From Amycolatopsis iheyensis (GTDB lineage: Bacteria; Actinomycetota; Actinomycetes; Mycobacteriales; Pseudonocardiaceae), in the NCBI RefSeq assembly GCF_024703995.1, contig NZ_JAMXQV010000002.1, positions 434,001 through 498,000 of the forward strand: 64,000 nt of DNA, given 5' to 3'. Both the position numbers and the translations under genes were made by a program. How positions within the stretch are numbered: the stretch's first letter is position 1; each line of letters starts with the position of its first letter. Below the pieces are notes generated by a model. It made no database searches. It was not told the DNA's origin and saw only the letters and a program-made list of their open reading frames with translations. This document shows positions 7,510-14,706 of this stretch, piece by piece.

Positions 7510-7553
7510 ACCATAGCCGAACTTGCCGAATCTGCAAAGTTGCCGAATCGGCA
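7510..7553 (-). promoter_or_regulatory. TetR promoter with two tandem TGCCGA-type operators
   Basis: Read on the minus strand, TTGCAG (7537-7532) and TATGGT (7515-7510) are 16 bases apart. On the plus strand the decamer TTGCCGAATC occurs twice, at about 7523 and 7540. The second copy is part of the perfect palindrome TGCCGA-A-TCGGCA (7541-7553), and the first is a weaker version ending in TGCAA. A third partial copy, AGCCGAACTTG, overlaps the -10. This is the expected layout for a self-repressing TetR dimer pair. Confidence 0.6.
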
Positions 7554-7624
7554 GGCTTTTGCGCGGCGGTTCATCACCGACCGGACGAGAATCCGGCCAT
7601 CGATCGCCGAATTCGTCGACGAGC

Positions 7625-7642
7625 GTCACACTGTTGTGTGAC
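7625..7642. promoter_or_regulatory. 18-base palindrome upstream of the MHS transporter
   Basis: GTCACAC-TGTT-GTGTGAC has perfect 7-base arms and sits 25 bases before the transporter start codon, just upstream of its ribosome-binding site GGAGG (7653-7657). It is probably an operator within the transporter promoter or leader. The GTCACAC half-site differs from the TGCCGA sites of the neighbouring TetR gene, so a different regulator is implied. Confidence 0.5.
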
Positions 7643-7666
7643 ATCAGTCACCGGAGGTGTTGCGAG

Positions 7667-9013
7667 ATGGTCCTGGGCGACAACGGCGTCACTCACAAGG
7701 TCGAACCGGACAGTAAGTCCGGGAAAGTGCAAGTACGGCGTGCGGCGCTGGCGAGCTCGATCGGCACGACGATCGAGTGGTACGACTTCTTCCTCTACAA
7801 CACCGCGGCGGCGTTGGTCTTCCCGCACTTGTTCTTCCCCTCATCGAGTGCGTACGCGGGGGCGATGCAGTCGTTCGCGACCTACGCGGTCGGGTTCGCC
7901 GCCCGCCCGGTCGGCGCGGCGATCTTCGGCCACTGGGGTGACCGGATCGGCCGCAAGGCGACGCTGATCGTCACCCTGCTGCTGATGGGCATCTCCTCCG
8001 GCGTGGTCGGGCTGCTGCCCGGCACGTCGGCGATCGGCTTCGCGGCCCCGCTGATCCTCGTGCTGCTGCGGCTGATCCAGGGCATCGCGATCGGCGGCGA
8101 GTGGAGCGGCTCGGTGCTGCTCGCGATGGAATGGGGCGATCAGAAGAAACGCGGGCTGCTCGGCAGTTTCGCGCAGATCGGCGTCCCGGTCGGGCTGGTG
8201 CTGGGCACCGGCGGCATGACGCTGCTGTCGGCGACCCTCTCCCCCGACGCGTTCGACTCCTGGGGCTGGCGGCTGCCCTTCCTGGCGAGCCTGGTCCTGG
8301 TCGCGGTCGGCCTGGTGATCCGGCTGAAGATCCTCGAGACGCCGATGTTCGCCAAGCTGATCGAGAACAAGCAGACCGCGCGCACCCCGGTGCTCGACGC
8401 GATCCGCCACCACTGGCGGGAGATCCTGCTCTCGGCCGGCGTGCGCTTCAGCGAGCAGATGCCCTTCTACCTGTTCACCAGCTACGTGCTGATCTACGTC
8501 GTCGCGCGGCACGAGTTCAGCAAGACGTTCGTGCTCAACGCGGTCCTCGTCGGCGCCGCGTGCGAGCTGGCGCTGATCCCGTTGTTCTCGGCGCTGTCGG
8601 ACCGCATCGGCCGCAAGCAGGTGTACCTGGCCGGGGCGGTGTTCACCGGCGTGATCGCGTTCCCGTACTTCACGATCCTGGCGCACGGCAACCACGCGCT
8701 GGTGTTCGTCGCGGTCGTGGTGTCGTTCATCCCGCACGCGCTGCAGTACGGCCCGCAGGCCGCGCTGATCGGCGAGAGCTTCCCGACGCACCTGCGCTAC
8801 GGCGGCGCGGGGCTGGGCTACCAGCTGGCGTCGGTGTTCGCGGGCGGGCCGGCGCCGCTGCTGGCGACGTGGCTGCTGCACCAGACCGGGACGCCGTACT
8901 CGATCTCGGGGTACATCATCCTGTCGGCCGTGGTCTCGGTGCTCTGCGTGATCTGGCTGAAGGACCGGTCGAAGGCCGACATCGACGACGTCAGCGTGTA
9001 CCAGCGGACCTGA
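7667..9013 (+). CDS. MFS transporter, metabolite:H+ symporter (MHS/ShiA-ProP-like)
   Basis: A 448-residue twelve-helix membrane protein. The segment S-S-I-G-T-T-I-E-W-Y-D-F-F-L-Y-N opens helix 1 and is the signature of the MHS group (ProP, ShiA, KgtP). G-D-R-I-G-R-K-A lies in loop 2-3 and again as S-D-R-I-G-R-K-Q in loop 8-9, the two MFS A-motifs. It should import an organic acid or compatible solute by proton symport; the substrate is unknown. The ATG at 7667 is supported by GGAGG nine bases upstream. It is divergent from the TetR gene and ends at a strong bidirectional terminator. Confidence 0.9.
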   Translation: MVLGDNGVTHKVEPDSKSGKVQVRRAALASSIGTTIEWYDFFLYNTAAALVFPHLFFPSSSAYAGAMQSFATYAVGFAARPVGAAIFGHWGDRIGRKATLIVTLLLMGISSGVVGLLPGTSAIGFAAPLILVLLRLIQGIAIGGEWSGSVLLAMEWGDQKKRGLLGSFAQIGVPVGLVLGTGGMTLLSATLSPDAFDSWGWRLPFLASLVLVAVGLVIRLKILETPMFAKLIENKQTARTPVLDAIRHHWREILLSAGVRFSEQMPFYLFTSYVLIYVVARHEFSKTFVLNAVLVGAACELALIPLFSALSDRIGRKQVYLAGAVFTGVIAFPYFTILAHGNHALVFVAVVVSFIPHALQYGPQAALIGESFPTHLRYGGAGLGYQLASVFAGGPAPLLATWLLHQTGTPYSISGYIILSAVVSVLCVIWLKDRSKADIDDVSVYQRT

Positions 9014-9030
9014 CCGCCGCTCGTGGCAAG

Positions 9031-9073
9031 AAAAAGGGGGCCTCCCACCGGCTGGTGGGAGGCCCCCTTTTCC
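9031..9073. terminator. Bidirectional rho-independent terminator
   Basis: A long perfect stem-loop: AAAGGGGGCCTCCCACC, a four-base GGCT loop, then GGTGGGAGGCCCCCTTT. It has an A run on one side and a T run on the other, so it can end both the transporter mRNA and the SPFH operon that converge on it. Confidence 0.9.
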
Positions 9074-9081
9074 GTCGTGCG

Positions 9082-10488
9082 TCAGCGGCGCGGGCCCTGG
9101 GGGCCACCGAACGGCGGCTGCTGCGGGAACGGGCCGCTGCCCGGGTTCTGCGGGCCGTTGAACTGTCCCGGCGGCGGGGCCTGCGGCGGCGGGCCCTGGT
9201 ACTGCCCACCCTGCGGCGGGCCGGCCGGCGGCTGCTGCGGCTGCGGCAGGGGCTGGCCGCTCTGCGGCGTCGGCGGCTGCTGCGGCGCCGGGGTGACCTC
9301 GGTGCCCTGCTCCACCTCCGGTTCCGGGTCCTGCTGGATCGGCCGCGGGATCGCCGGACGCGCGGGCGTGGACGGCGTCCCGATCGCGGGAACCTCCTGC
9401 CGCGCCACGGCCTCCGCCGCCGCGACCGCTTCGGCGACCTTGGGGTCGCTCTTGGTCTCGAACCAGCTCTCGACCTCTTCGTCGTCGAGCTCCGGCTTGT
9501 CCGGGACGTCGTCCTTCGGCGGCTCGTAGCGGAACACGCCGTCGTCGCCAGGGGCGCCGAGCGCGCGGGCGAAGCCCTCGAGGGCCTTGCCGTAGTCGCT
9601 CGGGATCATCCAGACCTTGTTCGCGTCGCCCTGCGCCATCTGCGGCAGTGTCTGGAGGTACTGGTACGCCAGCACCTCCGGCGTCGGCCGGCCGGCCTTG
9701 ATCGCGGCGAACACCTTCTCGATCGCCTTCGCCTGGCCCTGCGCCTGCAGGTACCGCGCGGCGCGCTCACCCTGCGCGCGCAGGATGCGGGACTGCCGCT
9801 CGGCCTCGGCGGCGAGAATGGTGGCCTGGCGCGCACCTTCCGCGGCGAGGATCTGGCTCTGCTTCTGGCCTTCCGCCGTCTTGATCGCGGACTCCCGCTG
9901 GCCCTCGGCGGTGAGGATCATGGCGCGCTTCTCACGGTCGGCGCGCATCTGCTTTTCCATCGAGTCCTGGATGGACGGCGGCGGGTCGATCGCCTTCAGC
10001 TCGACGCGGGCGACGCGGATGCCCCAGCGGCCGGTCGCTTCGTCCAGGACGCCGCGCAGCTGGCTGTTGATCGAGTCGCGCGAGGTCAGCGTCTGCTCGA
10101 GGCTCATGCCGCCGACCACGTTGCGGAGCGTGGTGGTGGTCAGCTGCTCGACACCGACGATGTAGTTCGAGATCTCGTACACCGCGGCGCGGGAGTCGGT
10201 GACCTGGAAGTACACGACGGTGTCGATCGAGACCGTCAGGTTGTCCTCGGTGATCACCGGCTGCGGCGGGAACGAGACGACCTGCTCGCGCAGGTCGATC
10301 CGGGCGCGCACCTTGTCCAGGAACGGCACCAGGAAGGTCAGGCCGGGTGAGGCCACCGTGCGGAACCGGCCCAGCCGTTCGATGACCGCCGACTGCGCCT
10401 GCGGCACGACCATGATCGCCTTGGCTACCGTGATGATCACGAAGAGAGCCAGTAAGACGACCACGACGATCGCTACTGTGGTGGTCAA
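9082..10488 (-). CDS. SPFH/Band 7 membrane protein with proline-rich tail
   Basis: A 468-residue stomatin/prohibitin-type scaffold. It has one N-terminal membrane helix (residues 4-28), an SPFH domain starting V-V-P-Q-A-Q-S-A-V-I-E-R-L-G-R-F, a long Ala/Glu/Gln coiled coil with E-G-Q-R-E-S-A-I and E-G-A-R-Q-A-T repeats (about 195-265), and a low-complexity Pro/Gln/Gly tail from about residue 370 on. Such proteins organise membrane microdomains together with NfeD. The frame opens at TTG (10488) after GGGGAAGATCTC; no better start is upstream. Codon 12 is TTA (10455-10453), so translation may depend on a bldA-type tRNA. It is the last gene of the NfeD-SPFH-SPFH operon. Confidence 0.88.
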   Translation of the reverse strand: MTTTVAIVVVVLLALFVIITVAKAIMVVPQAQSAVIERLGRFRTVASPGLTFLVPFLDKVRARIDLREQVVSFPPQPVITEDNLTVSIDTVVYFQVTDSRAAVYEISNYIVGVEQLTTTTLRNVVGGMSLEQTLTSRDSINSQLRGVLDEATGRWGIRVARVELKAIDPPPSIQDSMEKQMRADREKRAMILTAEGQRESAIKTAEGQKQSQILAAEGARQATILAAEAERQSRILRAQGERAARYLQAQGQAKAIEKVFAAIKAGRPTPEVLAYQYLQTLPQMAQGDANKVWMIPSDYGKALEGFARALGAPGDDGVFRYEPPKDDVPDKPELDDEEVESWFETKSDPKVAEAVAAAEAVARQEVPAIGTPSTPARPAIPRPIQQDPEPEVEQGTEVTPAPQQPPTPQSGQPLPQPQQPPAGPPQGGQYQGPPPQAPPPGQFNGPQNPGSGPFPQQPPFGGPQGPRR

Positions 10489-10504
10489 GAGATCTTCCCC
10501 TTAC

Positions 10505-10993
10505 CTAGTACCATTCTTGCGCGGTTGACGGTGTTCCGGGCGCCGCGGGCGGGCGCACCTCGAGCTTCAGCTCCCGGGTGACGATGCCCCAGCGTCCGGT
10601 GGTGTCGTGCAGGACCGTCCACACTGTACGGTGCAGGTCCCCCGGTGCGATGACGGCGCGCTCGGCCGTGGTCAGGCTCGCTTCCTGCCGCAGCGCGGTG
10701 GTGGTCAGCTGGTCGATCGCGATCGCCGGGTTGCTGATTTCGTACGTCGCCAGGCGTGGGTCGGTGACGGCGAAAACGACCTCGAAGCCGATGAGGACTT
10801 CGCGGCCGTCGCCGGTCTCGACCGCGCGGGGCGGCGCGGACAGGATCTGGTCGCCGAGGTCGACGCGGGCCCGGACGGCGTCGGCGAACGGCGCCACGAA
10901 GTGCCGGCCGGGGCCGAGCACGACGCGGAACTTCCCGAGCCGTTCGATCACCGCGGCCCGGCCCTCGGGCACGACGACGAGTCCCAGGCTCAC
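10505..10993 (-). CDS. Short SPFH-domain protein lacking helix and coiled coil
   Basis: A 162-residue protein with an SPFH core: V-V-V-P-E-G-R-A-A-V-I-E-R-L-G-K-F aligns directly with the same stretch of the larger downstream SPFH protein, and both have A-T-Y-E-I-S-N or V-Y-E-I-S-N and Q-L-T-T-T-A-L/T-L later. It lacks the N-terminal membrane helix and the coiled coil that follows the domain. The frame is open and the GTG start overlaps the NfeD stop as GTGA, so it is probably an expressed partner rather than debris. A degenerate duplicate of the downstream gene is the alternative. Its stop is 16 bases before the next start. Confidence 0.75.
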   Translation of the reverse strand: MSLGLVVVPEGRAAVIERLGKFRVVLGPGRHFVAPFADAVRARVDLGDQILSAPPRAVETGDGREVLIGFEVVFAVTDPRLATYEISNPAIAIDQLTTTALRQEASLTTAERAVIAPGDLHRTVWTVLHDTTGRWGIVTRELKLEVRPPAAPGTPSTAQEWY

Positions 10994-11424
10994 GGCTCGG
11001 CCGACACGACGGCAGTGGCGCCGGAGATCTCGACGACCGTGACGGACGTGCCGGGCTTGATCGGCTCGTGGTGCTCCGAGAGGCTGCGCGCCGACCAGAC
11101 GTCGCCGGCCAGCTTCACCTGCCCGGCCTCGAAGTCCACTGTGGACACGACGACGGCGCGGGCGCCGATCAGGGCCTCGATGCCGGTGCGGTGCCCGGTC
11201 CCGGCCAGGAAGCGGCGCTTGAGCGCGGGCCGGACCAGCACGAGCATCCCGACCGAGGCGACGGCGAACACGGCGACGTCGATGAAGATGTTCCCGGTGA
11301 GCACGTCGGCTCCGGCGCCGAACAGCGCGCCGACACCCAGCATGATCAGCACGAAGTCGCCGGAGAGGACTTCCGCGATCATCAGGGCGATGCCGACGAT
11401 CAACCAGACCACTGCCCATGCCAT
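10990..11424 (-). CDS. NfeD-family membrane protein (short form)
   Basis: A 144-residue NfeD1b-type protein. Two or three hydrophobic segments occupy the first 75 residues (A-V-V-W-L-I-V-G-I-A-L-M-I-A-E, then V-L-I-M-L-G-V-G-A-L-F), and a C-terminal OB-fold domain starts near I-G-A-R-A-V-V-V and ends V-V-E-I-S-G-A-T-A-V-V. Short NfeD proteins are membrane partners of SPFH scaffolds, and gene order NfeD-SPFH is widely conserved. It is the first gene of the operon; a hairpin and GTGAC repeats lie upstream. Confidence 0.87.
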   Translation of the reverse strand: MAWAVVWLIVGIALMIAEVLSGDFVLIMLGVGALFGAGADVLTGNIFIDVAVFAVASVGMLVLVRPALKRRFLAGTGHRTGIEALIGARAVVVSTVDFEAGQVKLAGDVWSARSLSEHHEPIKPGTSVTVVEISGATAVVSAEP

Positions 11425-11444
11425 GGCGTAATGCTCTCAGAGAA

Positions 11445-11493
11445 TGCCGGTTCGCACCGGCACAGTGACGGGACGTGACCTTCGCGTGACCTT
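11445..11493 (-). promoter_or_regulatory. Upstream region of nfeD with hairpin and GTGAC direct repeats
   Basis: TGCCGGT-TCGC-ACCGGCA (11445-11462) is a perfect 7-base-arm hairpin. Next to it, on the plus strand, GTGAC is repeated at 11465, 11475 and 11486, a spacing of 10-11 bases or one helical turn. The last two extend to CGTGACCTT. Direct repeats on one helical face suggest tandem binding of an OmpR- or SARP-like regulator ahead of the NfeD-SPFH operon. Confidence 0.45.
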
Positions 11494-11508
11494 GGACAAA
11501 TCAGACAT

Positions 11509-12324
11509 TCAGCCCTCTTCCGTCGGCTCGGTGACGAAGTCGATGAGCCGCTCCACGGCCCCGATGAGCGGGGTCTCGAGGTCGCGGAAACTGCTCACCC
11601 CACTCAGGACACGTTGCCAGCCTTCGAAAGGTTGCCCCCAGCCGAGCGCGTCGCAGATCCCCTGCTTCCACTCGGTGCCGCGCGGGATCTTCGGCCACGC
11701 CTTGATCCCGACCGCCTCGGGCCGCACAGCCTCCCAGACGTCGATGTAGGGGTGCCCGGTGACCAGCACGTTCTCGTCGTGCACGGCCTCGACGAGCCGC
11801 GACTCCTTGCTGCCGGGCACGAGGTGGTCGACGAGCACACCGAGGCGGCGGCCGGGCCCCGTGCCGAACTCGGCGATCCGGTCGGACAGCACGTCGACGC
11901 CGTCGAGCGGCTCCACGACGACGCCTTCGACGCGCAGGTCATGGCCCCAGACGCGCTCGACCAGCTCGGCGTCGTGCTTGCCCTCCACCCAGATGCGCGA
12001 GTCGCGGGCGACACGCGCCTTCAAGCCTTCGACCCGGACCGAGCCGGACGCCGAGACCCGGCGGACCGGCCCCTTGTCCGGGGCTTTGAACGGCACGAGC
12101 GTGACCGGCTTGCCCTCCAGCAGGAACCCGGCCGGGGCGAGCGGGAACACGCGGAGGCGGCCCTTGGCGTCTTCGAGCACGACGTTGCCGTACTCGATCT
12201 TCACCACCGCGCCGCAGTAGCCGCTGGCCGGGTCCTCGACGACCAGGCCGGGTTCGGCCGGGACCTCGGGCACCTTCTTGCGGCGCGGGCCGGCGAGCAC
12301 GTCGTCATACGAGTGGGAGCGCAC
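11509..12324 (-). CDS. DUF3097 family protein
   Basis: A 271-residue protein of the actinobacterial DUF3097 family, recognised from the N-terminal Y-D-D-V-L-A-G-P-R-R-K-K-V-P-E and the V-E-D-P-A-S-G-Y-C-G-A-V-V segment. The middle holds W-V-E-G-K-H-D-A-E-L-V-E-R-V-W-G (113 on) and L-V-D-H-L-V-P-G-S-K-E (164 on), which resemble the E-G-x-x-D and acidic motifs of Toprim domains. The function is not established. A GTG start follows TAGGTT (12333-12338) with only two bases of leader. It is a single gene downstream of the kinase operon on the same strand. Confidence 0.82.
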   Translation of the reverse strand: MRSHSYDDVLAGPRRKKVPEVPAEPGLVVEDPASGYCGAVVKIEYGNVVLEDAKGRLRVFPLAPAGFLLEGKPVTLVPFKAPDKGPVRRVSASGSVRVEGLKARVARDSRIWVEGKHDAELVERVWGHDLRVEGVVVEPLDGVDVLSDRIAEFGTGPGRRLGVLVDHLVPGSKESRLVEAVHDENVLVTGHPYIDVWEAVRPEAVGIKAWPKIPRGTEWKQGICDALGWGQPFEGWQRVLSGVSSFRDLETPLIGAVERLIDFVTEPTEEG

Positions 12325-12375
12325 GACCAGGCAACCTAGTGGCCCGGAGTACCCCGGTGGGTCATGCCACGCCGG

Positions 12376-13263
12376 TCAGCGCGCCATCTCCAGCAGGGCA
12401 TCGGTGAACGGCGTGTGCTCGCGACGGCGCAGCGGCGGGTGGGCGGCCAGCGGAGCCAGGGCGGCGCACCACGCCAGGGCTCGTTCGCGGTCGAGGCCGG
12501 GCAGGTGCGGGCGGAGCGCCTCGACGCCGTCGTCGAGCGTGCCGCCGGCGGCCAGCGGCAGGTAGAGCCAGTCCGCGAGGTCGAAGGCGGGGTCGCCGAC
12601 ACTCGGGCGCGGGTCGATGGCGACGACACCGCGGCTTGGGCCGGCGTCGAGGACGTTGCCCGGGTGCAGGTCACCGTGCACCACCGCGACCGGTCCGCCC
12701 TCGGCCAGGGCGAGGGCCCGGCTCCGGGCCCTCGCGAGGAGCTCGGGAGTCAGGTGCTCCTCGGCCGGCGAACCCGGAACGGTGCGCTCGGTGATGTCGT
12801 ACATGAAGTTCACGCGGTCGGTCAGCGGCGGCAGATCGCAGGTGGGCGCTACCGAGTGCAGCTCGGTGAGCATGGCGCCGATCTCCGGCCACGGAACCTC
12901 CCGGTCACGCAGTTCGGTGCCGGGGACCAGGCCTTCGAGCAGGATGGCGCCGGCGCCGAGGTCGGCGTCGAGGACCTGGACCGCGTGGGAACACCCGGCC
13001 CACGCCCGCAACCCGGCGAACTCGAGCCGGGCGACCTCGGGGTCCGGGGTGAGTTTCAGGACCTGCAGGTCGCCGCCGGGACCGGTGCACAGCAGCGTGC
13101 GCCCGGTGTTGCCGGGCCGAGCCTCGCGGACTTCGAGGCCCCATCGCGTGGTCAGGTGCGCGACCAGGTCCGGGAGCGCGTCGCACCACGGTTCGGCCAG
13201 CTCCGCGCCGAAGCGGTCGGCCAGCCGGGCGCGGGCGGCGTCGTCGACTAGAACAGCGGCCAC
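12376..13263 (-). CDS. APH(6)/hydroxyurea-type phosphotransferase
   Basis: A 295-residue kinase of the aminoglycoside/hydroxyurea phosphotransferase family, with a protein-kinase-like fold. The catalytic loop is V-V-H-G-D-L-H-P-G-N-V-L and the metal-binding segment is A-I-D-P-R-P-S-V-G-D-P-A-F-D. N-terminal A-R-L-A-D-R-F-G-A-E-L matches streptomycin 6-kinases. It may inactivate an aminoglycoside or phosphorylate a cellular small molecule; context cannot tell. The GTG at 13263 lies 16 bases inside the end of the SCO1664-type gene, so the two are coupled. A longer upstream reading is arginine-rich antisense noise and is rejected. Confidence 0.82.
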   Translation of the reverse strand: MAAVLVDDAARARLADRFGAELAEPWCDALPDLVAHLTTRWGLEVREARPGNTGRTLLCTGPGGDLQVLKLTPDPEVARLEFAGLRAWAGCSHAVQVLDADLGAGAILLEGLVPGTELRDREVPWPEIGAMLTELHSVAPTCDLPPLTDRVNFMYDITERTVPGSPAEEHLTPELLARARSRALALAEGGPVAVVHGDLHPGNVLDAGPSRGVVAIDPRPSVGDPAFDLADWLYLPLAAGGTLDDGVEALRPHLPGLDRERALAWCAALAPLAAHPPLRRREHTPFTDALLEMAR

Positions 13264-14051
13264 GGGATGGCGCGCCAGTCGTCGCCCGGCTCGGGGAAGA
13301 TGCCTTCGGTCAGCAGCAGGTCGGTGCGTTCGGCCAGCGCCCGGATCTCGAACTTGGTGATGTGCTCCGAGAGCGTCTTGCCGAGGCCGCCGTCGATCTC
13401 CGAGCGCAGCTTGCGCAGCTTCTCCACGGTGTCCGGCGGCACCGGCTCGCCGATCCAGCCCCACAGCACCGTCCGCAGCTTCGGGTCGGTATGCAGGCAG
13501 ATGCCGTGGTCGACGCCGTAGACGTTGCCGTCGACACCCGGCAGCAGGTGCCCGCCCTTGCGGTCGGTGTTGTTGACGACGATGTCGAGCGCCGCGAGGT
13601 CGCGCAGCCCGGTGTGGTCGGCGTGGGCCAGCACCGCGGGCTCGCCGAGGCGGTCGTGGGCGTGCAGCACGACCCGCCAGCCCTCGGGGACCTCTTCGGG
13701 CGGGAGCACTTCGACGACGTCGTCGTCGGTCGTCTCGACCCACAGCTGGACCATGCCGGGCCCGAACGGGCCGTCGCGCAGCACGGTCGGCGGGATGGCG
13801 CCGAGGCCGGCGGCGTCGGCGATGATCGCGGTGGCGACCTCGCGCCCGGCCAGCGTGCCGTCCGGGAAGTCCCAGAGCGGCCGCTCCCCCGACACCGGCT
13901 TGTAGACGACCCGGCCGGTGACGCCGTCGAGCTCGATGGCGCAGAACAGCGTCACGTTCGAGGCGTCGACCAGGCGGCCTTCGACGTCGATGCGGCCGTG
14001 GGTGACCAGCTCGCGGGACGCCGGGTCGGCCGGATCGGGGGTCGTGGCCAT
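13248..14051 (-). CDS. SCO1664 family protein (PI3/4-kinase-like fold)
   Basis: A 267-residue protein of the SCO1664 family, distantly similar to phosphatidylinositol 3/4-kinases. Visible family features are V-V-Y-K-P-V-S-G-E-R-P-L-W-D-F-P (strand with the candidate nucleotide-binding Lys), A-A-L-D-I-V-V-N-N-T-D-R-K-G-G-H (catalytic-loop-like) and Y-G-V-D-H-G-I-C-L-H (metal-binding Asp). Biochemical function is unknown. It follows the DUF3090 gene by two bases and overlaps the APH-type kinase. Family descriptions place it in an actinobacterial trio with DUF3090 and an MSMEG_4193-type phosphatase; here the phosphatase is about 39 kb away. Confidence 0.85.
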   Translation of the reverse strand: MATTPDPADPASRELVTHGRIDVEGRLVDASNVTLFCAIELDGVTGRVVYKPVSGERPLWDFPDGTLAGREVATAIIADAAGLGAIPPTVLRDGPFGPGMVQLWVETTDDDVVEVLPPEEVPEGWRVVLHAHDRLGEPAVLAHADHTGLRDLAALDIVVNNTDRKGGHLLPGVDGNVYGVDHGICLHTDPKLRTVLWGWIGEPVPPDTVEKLRKLRSEIDGGLGKTLSEHITKFEIRALAERTDLLLTEGIFPEPGDDWRAIPWPLF

Positions 14052-14053
14052 GG

Positions 14054-14629
14054 TCAGTCTTCGCCCGCGTCGGTCTCGCGGCGGTAGCCGTTCTGCCGGG
14101 GACAGATGTGCCCGTTCGGGTCGAGCGGCTCGCCGCACAGCGGGCACGGCTTGCGGCCGGCGTTGACGACGCGGTCGGCGCGCTCGGCGAAGGCCCGGGC
14201 GGCGGCCGGGGTGAGGAACACGCGGACGGCGTCCGGGCCTTCCTCGGTGTCGTCGAGCACGACCGTCTCGTCGACCTCGCCCTCGGTGATGGCGAGCAGC
14301 TCGATGACGACGGCGCTGCTGTCGGCGTCCCAGCCCAGGCCCATGGTGCCGACGCGGAACTCCTCCTCGACCGGCACGGTGAGGGGGTCGACGTCGACGA
14401 GGTCGTCGGGGACGTCCTCGGGCACGTCGGCGCCGAAGCGGCTGGCGACTTCCTCGAGCAGTGAGCTGAGGCGCTCCGCGAGGACGACGACCTGCTGCTT
14501 TTCGATGGTGACGCTGATGGTGCGCACGTCCTCGGAGGCCTGGAGGTAGAACGTGCGATCGCCGGGCTCGCCGACGGTGCCGGCGACGAACCGATCCGGC
14601 TGGCGGAAGACGTGGATTACGCGAGACAT
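14054..14629 (-). CDS. DUF3090 family protein with zinc ribbon
   Basis: A 191-residue DUF3090 protein. It begins M-S-R-V-I-H-V-F-R-Q-P-D-R-F-V-A-G-T-V-G-E-P-G, as in the family, and ends with a zinc-ribbon C-P-L-C-G-E-P-L-D-P-N-G-H-I-C-P. Function is unknown; it is a member of the actinobacterial trio noted for SCO1664. The ATG at 14629 is preferred to one 13 codons upstream because of this conserved opening. TAGGGT (14640-14645, read on the minus strand) leaves only about four bases of leader. Confidence 0.87.
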   Translation of the reverse strand: MSRVIHVFRQPDRFVAGTVGEPGDRTFYLQASEDVRTISVTIEKQQVVVLAERLSSLLEEVASRFGADVPEDVPDDLVDVDPLTVPVEEEFRVGTMGLGWDADSSAVVIELLAITEGEVDETVVLDDTEEGPDAVRVFLTPAAARAFAERADRVVNAGRKPCPLCGEPLDPNGHICPRQNGYRRETDAGED

Positions 14630-14639
14630 AGCGTGCTCG

Positions 14640-14700
14640 ACCCTATGCCACGGACGCATGATCGGCATCCGCCGCCCCTGCTCCCGCGGGCCGCTAGCCT
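14640..14700. promoter_or_regulatory. Divergent near-leaderless promoters
   Basis: Two outward-facing -10-like hexamers lie in the 77-base gap: TAGGGT on the minus strand (14645-14640) for the DUF3090 operon, and TAGCCT on the plus strand (14695-14700) for the S9 peptidase. The plus-strand hexamer ends exactly six bases before the GTG at 14707, so that transcript probably starts on its first codon. Confidence 0.55.
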
Positions 14701-14706
14701 CTGAGG

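Noticed and set aside
7523..7666. 48-codon upstream extension of the MHS transporter
   Set aside because: It would cross the TetR promoter and the 18-base palindrome. The ATG at 7667 has a good GGAGG and gives the family-typical N-terminus.
10505..10993. Short SPFH gene as a pseudogene
   Set aside because: The frame is open, codon use is normal and start and stop are coupled to its neighbours, so it is kept as a gene with the alternative noted.
12376..13263. The APH(6)-type kinase as part of an antibiotic cluster or resistance island
   Set aside because: No biosynthetic or mobile genes surround it. It is coupled to conserved core-like families and its composition matches its neighbours.
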